Assembly (NCBI GenBank): GCA_020161965.1
Contig: JAIUNH010000062.1
Coordinates: 1-12,207 of the forward strand
Source of the DNA: Pseudomonadota bacterium
GTDB taxonomy: Bacteria > Pseudomonadota > Alphaproteobacteria > CACIAM-22H2
Reading direction: 5' to 3'
Length of the DNA stretch: 12,207 nucleotides
In this document: positions 1-6,407 of the stretch, one piece after another
Position numbering within the stretch: position 1 is the stretch's first letter
Layout of the letters: every line of letters starts with the position of its first letter
Translations under genes and position numbers: made by a program
Notes under the pieces: model-generated
Database searches by the model: none
Seen by the model: the letters and a program-made list of their open reading frames with translations, nothing else
What the model was told of the DNA's origin: nothing

Positions 1-954
1 GATCTGTCGAAGGCCTGCGGTGCGAGCGTCGCGTTCGGCGCCGACTGCATCGGCGACGCGGCCGCCAAGACGATCGCGGGGTTGAAGCCGGGCGGTATCG
101 CCATGCTCGAAAATCTGCGCTTCCACGCGGCCGAGGAAAAGAACGATCCGGCTTTCGCCAAGGCGCTGGCCGCGTTAGGCGATGTTTACGTCAACGACGC
201 GTTTTCCTGCGCGCATCGAGCACACGCCTCGACCGAGGGTATTGCGCATTTGCTGCCCGCTTATGCGGGCCGTTTGATGCAGGCCGAGCTCGATGCGCTG
301 GGCAAGGCTTTGGAAAATCCGCAGCGTCCGCTCGCGGCCGTGGTCGGCGGGTCGAAGGTTTCGACCAAGCTCGAGCTCATCGGCAATCTGTTGAACCGCG
401 TCGATATCCTGGCGATCGGCGGCGGCATGGCGAACACGTTCCTATTCGCTAAGGGTGTCGATGTCGGCCGCTCGCTGTGCGAACGCGATCTGGCCGAAAC
501 CGCGCGGCGCATCATGGAAGACGCCGAAACGGCGGGGAAACAGATCGTGCTGCCGGTCGATGCGGTGGTCGCGGGTGCGTTGACCGATGGCGCCAGCGCC
601 CAAATCGTGCCGATCGGTCGCATTCCCGCCGATCAGATGATCCTGGATATCGGGCCGCTGTCGGTCGCCGAAACGCTGAAGATTTTCGATCACGCCAAGA
701 CGCTGGTGTGGAATGGCCCCGTCGGCGCGTTCGAATTCCCGCCTTTCGACAAGGGCACGGTCGAACTCGCCAAGGGTGTCGCCGCGCGCAGTCAGGCGGG
801 CAAGCTGCTGTCGGTTGCCGGCGGCGGCGACACGGTCGCGGCGCTGATCCACGCGGGCGTGGAGGACAAGTTCGGCTATGTGTCGTCGGCGGGCGGCGCG
901 TTTCTTGAATGGCTGGAAGGCAAGGAGCTGCCCGGCGTCGCCGCGTTGGCATGA
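1..954 (+). CDS. pgk: Phosphoglycerate kinase, 3' part (5' end outside the window)
   Basis: Phosphoglycerate kinase interconverts 1,3-bisphosphoglycerate plus ADP and 3-phosphoglycerate plus ATP in cytosolic glycolysis and gluconeogenesis. The frame is open from base 1, giving 317 residues; the usual length is near 395-400, so roughly 80 N-terminal residues are missing. Visible family signatures are LENLRFH, the VNDAFSCAHRAHAS stretch, GGSKVSTK (nucleotide side of the hinge), VDILAIGGGMANTFL, VWNGPVGAFE, and the C-terminal GGGDTVAAL and SSAGGAFLEWLEGKELPGV. These cover the end of the N-domain and the whole nucleotide-binding C-domain, and all look intact. The ATG at 82 is an internal methionine, not the start. 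The next gene begins 30 bp after the stop, with a perfect hairpin between them, so partial co-transcription is possible. Recognition is secure; only the start is unseen. Confidence 0.97.
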   Translation, partial: DLSKACGASVAFGADCIGDAAAKTIAGLKPGGIAMLENLRFHAAEEKNDPAFAKALAALGDVYVNDAFSCAHRAHASTEGIAHLLPAYAGRLMQAELDALGKALENPQRPLAAVVGGSKVSTKLELIGNLLNRVDILAIGGGMANTFLFAKGVDVGRSLCERDLAETARRIMEDAETAGKQIVLPVDAVVAGALTDGASAQIVPIGRIPADQMILDIGPLSVAETLKIFDHAKTLVWNGPVGAFEFPPFDKGTVELAKGVAARSQAGKLLSVAGGGDTVAALIHAGVEDKFGYVSSAGGAFLEWLEGKELPGVAALA

Positions 955-959
955 TCGAA

Positions 960-984
960 GGGCGCTCCACCCCACGGAGCGCCC
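960..984 (+). promoter_or_regulatory. Perfect hairpin between pgk and allA that encloses the allA SD
   Basis: The arms GGGCGCTCC (960-968) and GGAGCGCCC (976-984) are perfect 9-bp complements around a 7-nt loop. The 3' arm ends one base before the ATG at 985, and the only SD-like element, GGAG at 976-979, lies inside that arm. No T-tract follows, so this is not a classical intrinsic terminator. I infer that the stem masks the ribosome site, or protects the pgk 3' end after processing. Confidence 0.6.
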
Positions 985-1539
985 ATGACGACCCTGCATC
1001 AGCTTAAAGTCGAGCCGTTCACGCCCGAAAGCTTCGCGCCGTTCGGCATCGTCATCGGCGACACGTCGCGCAAATCGGATTTCCAAGGCGGCGTTTCGGA
1101 TGCGTGGCTGCTGCCCTTCGATGCCGAAGGCGGCGCGCAGCTTTCCTATTCGCGCTTCTACCATCAGCCGATGCGCTTCTCGGTGCTGGAGCGGCATTAC
1201 GGCGTGACGCAAGGCTTCATGCCGGTCAATGGCACGCCCTTGGTGATGGTCGTCGCCCCGCCTACGCCGGCGGACGGGCCCGATATGGCGCCCAAGCCCG
1301 AAAGCTTGCGCGCATTTCTGATGGACGGGACCAAGGGCCTGCTGATGAAGGAAGGCGTGTGGCACACGCTCGATCGCTATCCGCTCAAACCGCCGCATGT
1401 CGACGTGCTGTTTTTGAGCGCCAAGTCGGTGCAGAACGAATTGCTGCGCGAGAAAGCCGACGGCACCAAACCGAAACTGACCGAACTGGTCGATCTCAAA
1501 GAAACGGCCGGAATCGAGTTCGAGGTGACGGGGCTTTAA
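985..1539 (+). CDS. allA: Ureidoglycolate lyase family protein
   Basis: This 184-residue protein matches the ureidoglycolate lyase (AllA) family. Known members split ureidoglycolate into glyoxylate and urea late in purine/allantoin breakdown, using a cupin-like fold. Seen here: an N-terminal LKVEPFTPESFAPFG segment typical of the family, the LERH motif at residues 68-71 followed by a conserved Q and F (76 and 78), the hydrophobic strand LVMVVAPP near 86-93, and GVWH at 124-127. The E. coli enzyme is about 160 residues, so this one is slightly long, with an insertion around 94-105. The ATG at 985 is chosen because the family N-terminus begins there and GGAG sits 5 nt upstream. No other allantoin or urea genes are nearby, so the physiological substrate is not confirmed by context. 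Confidence 0.82.
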   Translation: MTTLHQLKVEPFTPESFAPFGIVIGDTSRKSDFQGGVSDAWLLPFDAEGGAQLSYSRFYHQPMRFSVLERHYGVTQGFMPVNGTPLVMVVAPPTPADGPDMAPKPESLRAFLMDGTKGLLMKEGVWHTLDRYPLKPPHVDVLFLSAKSVQNELLREKADGTKPKLTELVDLKETAGIEFEVTGL

Positions 1540-1549
1540 CCCCGTCACC
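1524..1549. terminator. 10-bp inverted repeat over the allA stop codon, between convergent genes
   Basis: GGTGACGGGG (1524-1533) and CCCCGTCACC (1540-1549) are perfect complements with the 6-nt loop CTTTAA; the allA stop TAA (1537-1539) is in the loop. The repeat sits 11 bp from the stop codon of the convergent chemoreceptor gene, so it could end or stabilise transcripts from both sides. No T-tract follows on either strand, so a Rho-independent mechanism is doubtful. Confidence 0.55.
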
Positions 1550-1560
1550 CCGCGAATGCG

Positions 1561-3999
1561 TCATTTGACCGGCGTCATGCCCGCGACGCGCGGTGCCAGC
1601 CACGCTTTGAATGCGGCGGGGTCGGCGGTCACGAAATCGAATTCGATATGGATGCGGCCGTTTTCGACCGCCTTCACGTCGTAAGTCAGACGCTGGCCGA
1701 ACCCGTCGACGCGCAGACTGCCGCGATCGCCGCTGCGCATGGCCGCGTCGGATTTGAGATTGGCCCCGCCTTCCGAGATATCGAGCAGCGCCGCATCGAC
1801 GCGCTTGCCCGCGACATCGGTCATCTCGACGGCCAGTTTCAGCGCATAGCGCGGCCAGGCGCGGCGATTGGCGTCGCGCGTGGAGGTGCGCACCACGCGC
1901 ACCAAGATGCCGCGCAGTTCTTCGACGTTGCGCGATACGGTGGTGATCGCTTGGCGGACTTCGCCCGCGCGCGTGCCGACATTGTCCGCACCTTGGCTCA
2001 CGCTTTGGATCTTCGACGAGACTTCACGCGAGGCTTCGGCCGTCTGGGCGACGTTGCGCGCGATCTCCTGCGTCGCGGAGCCCTGTTCTTCCATCGCCGC
2101 GGCGATGGCGCCGGCCACCTCGTCGACCTCGCGGATGCGTTCGCCGATTTCGCCCACGGCGCGCACCGCGGCCTCCGTCGCGGTTTGGATCTCGCTGACC
2201 TGGCGGTCGATATCCTCGGTCGAACGGCCGGTCTGGTTGGCGAGATTCTTGACCTCCGACGCCACCACCGCGAAGCCCTTGCCCGCGTCGCCCGCGCGCG
2301 CGGCTTCGATCGTGGCGTTGAGGGCGAGAAGGTTGGTCTGGCTCGCGATCTCGCCGATCAGCTTGGTGACTTCGGAGATTTTCGTGACCGCGTCGGATAG
2401 CGAACGGATCGTCGTTTGGGCCTTTTCGCCCGCATCGACGGCGCTGCGCGTGACGGTCGAGGCGCGCGCTACCTGGCCGGAGATTTCGCGGATCGACGCC
2501 GCGAGTTCTTCGGCCGCCGACGACACGGTCTGGACGTTGACCAGCGCTTCTTCCGATGCGGCGGCCACGCTTTGCGAATCGCGCGATACGTCGTCGGCCA
2601 GTTTCGCCATGCTCTGCGCCGTGCCGTCGACCTGCGTCGTCGTCGCGGCGATCGCGTCGACCGCCTTGCCGGTTTCGCGTTCGACCGTTTCGGCCATGCC
2701 GAGCAACGCTTGCTTCTTCTCGATCTCCGCCTGTTCCTGAAGGCGCTGCTGTTCGACTTTCAGGCGTTCGGTTTCGATCGCATTGTCCTTGAACACCTGC
2801 ATCGCGGCGGCCATGCCGCCAAGCTCGTCCTTGCGGCCCACGCCGGGAACGCGCGTCGACAGATCGCCGCTGGCGAGGCGGTTCATCGCCTCGGTCAGCG
2901 CGTTCAGCGGCTGCACGGCGATCGCGCCGATCAGAAGGCCGGCGACCAGCATCAAAGCCAAACCCGCGACGAACACGATCGTGATCGCCCGCTCGATGGT
3001 GAAAATGGCCGCGAAGATTTCGTTGGGCGGCGTTTGCACGATCGTCGCCCAGCCGAGGCCGGGATAGTCGTAGGCGCCGGTGCTGTAGGAATAGCCCATG
3101 CCCATCGGCTTGCGCGTGCGCGGGTCCGGGCCGTTATACATGCCGTGATCCTTGGTCGTCAGGGCGGCTTTCACCGCCGCATGGCCCAAGGTCACAAGGT
3201 TGATCTTCCCGACGATTGCCGGATCGCGGCGATAGTCCTTGCCGCGATTCGCGGGGTCGTAATCGACCATCACAACGCCATTCGAATCGACGAGCGTGAT
3301 CGACGTGCCCGGCAGGCCGTTATCGGCCAGCTGCTTCTGCGCGGCGGTGGCGATCTGCTCGACCAAGCCGAAATCGGCGAAATTCGCCCAGACCGCGACG
3401 ATCTTGCCGTCGGAATCCTTCAACGGGGCGGCGAACACGATCGACCAGCCGTCTTCGCCATAGGCTTTGGCGACGGTCGCGTCGGCCGACGGCGGCTCGA
3501 CGACGGTGCCGGTCAAATCGTTCGTGCCGGTGAGATAGTCTTCGGCCAACGCGCGCTTCAGCCAGCTCGCCCCGGCGAAATTCTGCGCGTAGACGAACGT
3601 CGTATCGATCGGTTTGCCCGTGCCATCGACGCGGTTGACCGCCAGCGGCTTGCCCGACGGATCGACCAGCAGCATCAGCTTGTAAAGGCCATATGTGCGC
3701 ATATAGCCGTCCATCGCGCCAAGCAGCGGATTCTCCGCCGACGGGCGGCCCCAGTGCTCGCGTTCCGAAACGACCTTGTTGATCAGGAAAGCCTGCACGT
3801 CGCCGTAGCGTTCGAACAGGTTGCGATCGACCCGGTCCATGATCGCGGTCGATGCGTCGTCCAGGCGATCCAGCGCCTGGTCCTCGATCTCCGCCTTCTG
3901 CAAGGCAAGATAGCCGCCGACCGCGATTAGCGGCAGCAGACCGAACATCAACAGCAACGCGACGAGCTTGACGCGAATTCCCTGCAGCTTGGCGGACAT
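1561..3999 (-). CDS. Methyl-accepting chemotaxis protein with Cache, HAMP, signalling and C-terminal PilZ domains
   Basis: This 812-residue inner-membrane chemoreceptor should signal to CheA/CheW. Domains in order: transmembrane helix about 11-33; large periplasmic Cache-type sensor about 35-335; second transmembrane helix about 338-362; HAMP about 363-415 (PLNALTEAMNRLASGDLSTR); coiled-coil signalling domain about 450-690 with the conserved hairpin tip at 549-584 (EIASQTNLLALNATIEAARA, then GKGFAVVASEVK). The C-terminal domain (about 711-800) is PilZ: it has RxxxR (R713, R717) and DxSxxG (D740, S742, G745), the residues that bind cyclic di-GMP. There is no C-terminal CheR/CheB docking pentapeptide. 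The ATG is well supported by AGGAG 5 nt upstream. A CtrA-like box lies 46-60 bp upstream. The ligand cannot be read from sequence. Azospirillum Tlp1 is a known receptor of similar layout. Confidence 0.95.
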   Translation of the reverse strand: MSAKLQGIRVKLVALLLMFGLLPLIAVGGYLALQKAEIEDQALDRLDDASTAIMDRVDRNLFERYGDVQAFLINKVVSEREHWGRPSAENPLLGAMDGYMRTYGLYKLMLLVDPSGKPLAVNRVDGTGKPIDTTFVYAQNFAGASWLKRALAEDYLTGTNDLTGTVVEPPSADATVAKAYGEDGWSIVFAAPLKDSDGKIVAVWANFADFGLVEQIATAAQKQLADNGLPGTSITLVDSNGVVMVDYDPANRGKDYRRDPAIVGKINLVTLGHAAVKAALTTKDHGMYNGPDPRTRKPMGMGYSYSTGAYDYPGLGWATIVQTPPNEIFAAIFTIERAITIVFVAGLALMLVAGLLIGAIAVQPLNALTEAMNRLASGDLSTRVPGVGRKDELGGMAAAMQVFKDNAIETERLKVEQQRLQEQAEIEKKQALLGMAETVERETGKAVDAIAATTTQVDGTAQSMAKLADDVSRDSQSVAAASEEALVNVQTVSSAAEELAASIREISGQVARASTVTRSAVDAGEKAQTTIRSLSDAVTKISEVTKLIGEIASQTNLLALNATIEAARAGDAGKGFAVVASEVKNLANQTGRSTEDIDRQVSEIQTATEAAVRAVGEIGERIREVDEVAGAIAAAMEEQGSATQEIARNVAQTAEASREVSSKIQSVSQGADNVGTRAGEVRQAITTVSRNVEELRGILVRVVRTSTRDANRRAWPRYALKLAVEMTDVAGKRVDAALLDISEGGANLKSDAAMRSGDRGSLRVDGFGQRLTYDVKAVENGRIHIEFDFVTADPAAFKAWLAPRVAGMTPVK

Positions 4000-4025
4000 G
4001 ATGGCTCCTGGACGCGATTTCGCGC

Positions 4026-4059
4026 TTTAGATGCGCGAACAAGCTTAGACGAACATTAA
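4026..4059 (-). promoter_or_regulatory. Putative CtrA-type promoter of the chemoreceptor gene
   Basis: Read on the minus strand, TTAA-N7-CTAA occupies 4059-4045, a 7-of-8 match to the CtrA full site TTAA-N7-TTAA. A possible -10, TCTAAA, lies at 4031-4026, 13 bp further on, and the AGGAG/ATG of the chemoreceptor follows. This layout resembles the promoter at 5565-5596, where the gap is 11 bp. CtrA boxes overlapping the -35 are known to activate motility and chemotaxis genes in Alphaproteobacteria; the assignment here is inference. Confidence 0.5.
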
Positions 4060-4083
4060 TCGTTCGCCGTGCCCGGAGACAAT

Positions 4084-4137
4084 CGTTAGTGGAAGCTTTG
4101 GCGTTAGCGGAAGCTTCGGCGTTAGTGGAAGCGCTTC
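4084..4137. repeat. Three tandem 18-bp units at the 3' end of the DUF2336 gene
   Basis: The units are CGTTAGTGGAAGCTTTGG (4084-4101), CGTTAGCGGAAGCTTCGG (4102-4119) and CGTTAGTGGAAGCGCTTC (4120-4137). The first two differ at 2 of 18 positions; the third diverges only in its last bases. Because 18 is a multiple of three, the minus-strand stop TAA of the DUF2336 gene recurs in frame in each unit. Each unit also carries a short palindrome (AAGCTT or GAAGCGCTTC). It may be a duplicated 3' end or part of a transcript-end structure. Confidence 0.8.
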
Positions 4138-5339
4138 AGCGGCCGGCGGCGGAAGCTCGATCCGTACATATTACGGGTCGGCGCATCGGGCCGCGTTTCG
4201 TCCGACGGGCGGCGCGGCGGCGGTTCGGGCACCAATTGGCCCGCCACTTCGCCCCGGCGCCATGCATCGACGCGGTCCTCGGCGCCGCGCGTATCCAGCG
4301 CGTCCCAATAGCCGAGCGCGTCGAACAATTCGGCCGTGTCGAGCGCCGTACCTTCGGGGGCGGCACTCTGGCGCAGGCCCATCAGCAATTCGGTGAACAC
4401 GTCCTTGTCGACTTGCGTGCCCTTGCAGGCCAGCGCGAAGGGGCGCCCGCCTTGCTCGTAAAGAATGCGCCGGCCCAGCGCCATCGACACGCCGACATAT
4501 TTGGCGAACAGGCTTTCGAACAGCGAACGTTCGCCCGCGCGCACCAGCGGCAGCAATGCGCCCAGATCGTCGAGCTCGCCGCGATCGAGCGCGAAGCGGA
4601 TGCGTTGCAGCGTGCCGTTCAGCGCGACCGTGCGGGCGTGATCGGCCATCACTTCGGCCAAAGCGTGTTCGATGGCGCGGTCGAGCAGCGTGGGCTCCAC
4701 GTCGAAATTTTCGACGATGTAGCGGCGCAACGCCTCCGATACCCAGGTGTACATGCGCGACGCCAAGCGCGGATCGAGATCCTCGCGGCGAAGGATGAGT
4801 TCCTGCAGATCGGCGTCGGAAACGGAGGTTTCGACCAGCGTTTCGAACGTGTCGAAGCCGATCGAGGCCCCCGGGTTTTCCAGCACGGCGCGCGTCACGT
4901 CGGCTTCGCCCGGGCGCACCAGCGCGTCGGACAGGATGACCGACAGCCGCGCGCGGCGCGCGATCGCCAGACGATGCTGCATCGTGCGGGTGCGCACGAC
5001 GTTGAGCAATTCGTCGTCGTCGAGAATTTCGGATTTCAGCAGCACCGGCCAAGCGACCTCGATCCGGTCGTTGGCGAGCTGCACGATCAGCTTGCGCGGC
5101 GCCACATCCTCGGTCGCCAAGCGTTCCGCCAGCGCGCGGCGGATCGGCATTTCCAGATCGTGCAGCAGGCGCTGAAGAATTTCCTCGGCCAGTTCGCGCT
5201 CGCGCGCGGACATGTCGCCCAGATCGGTGCCCAGGATGATGTCGCCCATGCGCGCGGCAAGGGCCGCCCGGCTCTCCGGACGTTTGTCCTGCGCCAGAAG
5301 CAGCAGGCCGTGTAGTTGCTCTTGACCGAAGCCCGACAT
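4122..5339 (-). CDS. DUF2336 domain-containing protein
   Basis: A 405-residue soluble protein without signal peptide or membrane segments. The N-terminal about 290 residues resemble the alphaproteobacterial DUF2336 family: helical HEAT-like repeats with the recurring pattern of ILQRLLHDLEMPIRRALAERL, then LANDRIEVAWPVLLKSEIL and HRLAIARRARLSVILSDAL. The C-terminal 40 or so residues are rich in Arg and Pro and probably disordered. The frame stays open upstream to a GTG at 5522, but that stretch uses codons rare elsewhere in the window (TTA, GTA, GGA, AGG, many TAT), and the family homology begins at the ATG at 5339 (MSGFGQEQL), so I chose that. No SD is obvious; a 12-bp palindrome occupies 5345-5356. 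The function of DUF2336 is not established. The neighbouring CtrA box and chemoreceptor hint at a motility or cell-cycle role, which is inference only. Confidence 0.82.
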   Translation of the reverse strand: MSGFGQEQLHGLLLLAQDKRPESRAALAARMGDIILGTDLGDMSARERELAEEILQRLLHDLEMPIRRALAERLATEDVAPRKLIVQLANDRIEVAWPVLLKSEILDDDELLNVVRTRTMQHRLAIARRARLSVILSDALVRPGEADVTRAVLENPGASIGFDTFETLVETSVSDADLQELILRREDLDPRLASRMYTWVSEALRRYIVENFDVEPTLLDRAIEHALAEVMADHARTVALNGTLQRIRFALDRGELDDLGALLPLVRAGERSLFESLFAKYVGVSMALGRRILYEQGGRPFALACKGTQVDKDVFTELLMGLRQSAAPEGTALDTAELFDALGYWDALDTRGAEDRVDAWRRGEVAGQLVPEPPPRRPSDETRPDAPTRNMYGSSFRRRPLKRFH

Positions 5340-5564
5340 GGAGCGGGTTCGAACCCTTTCAAAACGGCGACGATAAGAAAGATAAATCTTCGGATTCGCC
5401 GAATCCAGTCCTACGTAAACGACACCAAGCATTTGGGAATGCAGGTGTGGCGATAACTCCTCGTTCTTTGCGTTTCGCAAACCGATCCGGAATTTTTCGG
5501 GCGCGGTCTGGGGGTAACTCACTCGATTCGCTTGTCAGTGCCTAAATTGACGGCGATCCGAGCG
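5340..5564. other. Noncoding leader region with palindrome and paired GANTC sites
   Basis: This stretch separates the DUF2336 start from the CtrA box. It is less GC-rich than the genes. It holds the 12-bp palindrome GGGTTCGAACCC (5345-5356) and the 7-bp inverted repeat GGATTCG-C-CGAATCC (5392-5406), whose two arms each contain a GANTC site (5393-5397 and 5401-5405). A third GANTC is at 5525-5529. GANTC is the CcrM methylation site in many Alphaproteobacteria. AT-rich TTTATCTTTCTTATC on the minus strand near 5371-5385 could include a -10 for DUF2336. No gene is visible. Confidence 0.5.
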
Positions 5565-5596
5565 TTAATCAAGAATTAAGTAAAATTTTGTATAAA
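5565..5596 (+). promoter_or_regulatory. Perfect CtrA box overlapping the -35 of a promoter for the small unknown gene
   Basis: TTAATCAAGAATTAA (5565-5579) is an exact TTAA-N7-TTAA CtrA full site. TATAAA at 5591-5596 is a good -10; a 17-bp spacer puts the -35 at 5568-5573, inside the CtrA box, the geometry of CtrA-activated promoters. Transcription would then start near 5603-5605, at or beside the ATG at 5605, giving an almost leaderless mRNA, which fits the lack of an SD. Because the box is palindromic it could also act leftward on the DUF2336 gene. Confidence 0.65.
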
Positions 5597-5604
5597 CCGG
5601 CGCT

Positions 5605-5847
5605 ATGCAGATTCAAGCCAGTACCGCGTCCGTTACCGGCGGCCTTGCACGGCCCGAAGGCTTCCGGCCCCCGCCGTCGCGCGGGTCGTCGCGTATCGGT
5701 GCGGGCGAAGGGGCGAGCGTTGCGCCGGAATTCTCCGGCACGTCGCGTTCGCCCGAAGCCCAAGCGGCGGCCGACACGAATTTCGCCGAAGATTCGCGGC
5801 CCACGCGCAATCTGCCGCGCGGTTCGCTGGTGAATTTGGTGATTTGA
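5605..5847 (+). CDS. Small hypothetical protein (80 residues)
   Basis: I do not recognise this protein. It is rich in Ser, Pro, Gly, Ala and Arg, probably disordered, and ends in the hydrophobic tail PRGSLVNLVI, which could be a docking or conserved C-terminal motif. No signal peptide or membrane helix is present. I accept it as real because its codon use matches the genes around it (TCG, CCG, GCG, GAA, TTC), it begins 8 bp after a TATAAA element, and that promoter carries a perfect CtrA box. There is no SD, consistent with leaderless translation. Its stop overlaps a possible TTG start of the NUDIX gene by two bases, so the two may be co-transcribed. The opposite strand is also open here but without regulatory support. 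Confidence 0.6.
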   Translation: MQIQASTASVTGGLARPEGFRPPPSRGSSRIGAGEGASVAPEFSGTSRSPEAQAAADTNFAEDSRPTRNLPRGSLVNLVI

Positions 5848-5882
5848 CGCGCCCGCATCGCCTGCACCAAGCTGGCGATGCG

Positions 5883-6407
5883 ATGAATGTTCCGCCAAAA
5901 CAATCCGGCCCGTCGATCCGCGCCATCCCCGATGGCGATACGCGCGAGCGTTTGATCTGCGGCGATTGCGGCTTCATCCAATACGACAATCCCAAGATCG
6001 TCGTCGGCGCGGTGGTGCTGTGGGGCGACCGCATCTTGATGTGCAAACGCGCGATCGAGCCCGCTTACGGGCGCTGGACGATTCCCGCGGGCTATATGGA
6101 ACTGGGCGAGACGCCCGAAGAAGGGGCGGCGCGCGAGGCGTTCGAGGAAGCTTGCGCGAAGATCGAGATCGGCGCGCTGATCGGCGTCTATTCGGTGCCG
6201 CGCATCGGCCAGGTGCAGATGATCTATCGCGCCACGATGATCGACGGCGCATTCGCCGCAGGTACCGAAAGCCTGGAGACGAAGCTTTGCGCTTGGGACG
6301 AGATCCCGTGGGACGAGATCGCGTTCCCCACCGTGCGCTTGGCGCTCGACGATTGGCGCCGGACGCAGGACCACGACGCGGTCGTGCCGAATCTCAAACG
6401 ATTTTGA
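5883..6407 (+). CDS. NUDIX hydrolase
   Basis: A 174-residue NUDIX protein, expected to hydrolyse a nucleoside diphosphate linked to another group with a divalent metal. The NUDIX box starts at G70 (GYMELGE, then TPEEGAAREAFEEA) and has the metal-binding RE and EE residues; the usual final Gly is Cys91, a variation that I believe occurs in this subfamily. The N-terminus has one CxxC pair (C26, C29) in a CGDCGFIQYDNPKIVVG segment, like the zinc-ribbon start of NADH-pyrophosphatase-type relatives, but the second Cys pair is absent. The C-terminal half has the DEIPWDEIAFPTV motif common in this subgroup. I chose ATG 5883; a TTG at 5844 would add 13 residues that do not look conserved. Neither has a clear SD. 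The substrate is unknown. The 3' end overlaps the convergent transporter gene by 14 bp. Confidence 0.85.
   Translation: MNVPPKQSGPSIRAIPDGDTRERLICGDCGFIQYDNPKIVVGAVVLWGDRILMCKRAIEPAYGRWTIPAGYMELGETPEEGAAREAFEEACAKIEIGALIGVYSVPRIGQVQMIYRATMIDGAFAAGTESLETKLCAWDEIPWDEIAFPTVRLALDDWRRTQDHDAVVPNLKRF

Noticed and set aside
442..1548. 368-codon minus-strand frame across pgk and allA
   Set aside because: It covers two well-recognised genes antisense, spans their junction and shows only Arg/His/Gln-rich sequence.
2416..3930. 504-codon open frame on the plus strand opposite the chemoreceptor
   Set aside because: It is the antisense shadow of a high-GC gene; its translation is Arg/Asp/His-rich and low in complexity, and it has no family motif.
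4089..5315. 408-codon plus-strand frame opposite the DUF2336 gene
   Set aside because: It has the typical shadow composition; the opposite strand carries the family pattern.
5341..5360. GGGTTCGAACCC as a tRNA T-arm or attachment site remnant
   Set aside because: The bases around it do not form the T-stem, acceptor or anticodon arms of a tRNA; it is only a palindrome.
5340..5522. N-terminal extension of DUF2336 from a GTG at 5522
   Set aside because: Its codon use departs sharply from the genes around it, and the family similarity begins at the ATG at 5339.
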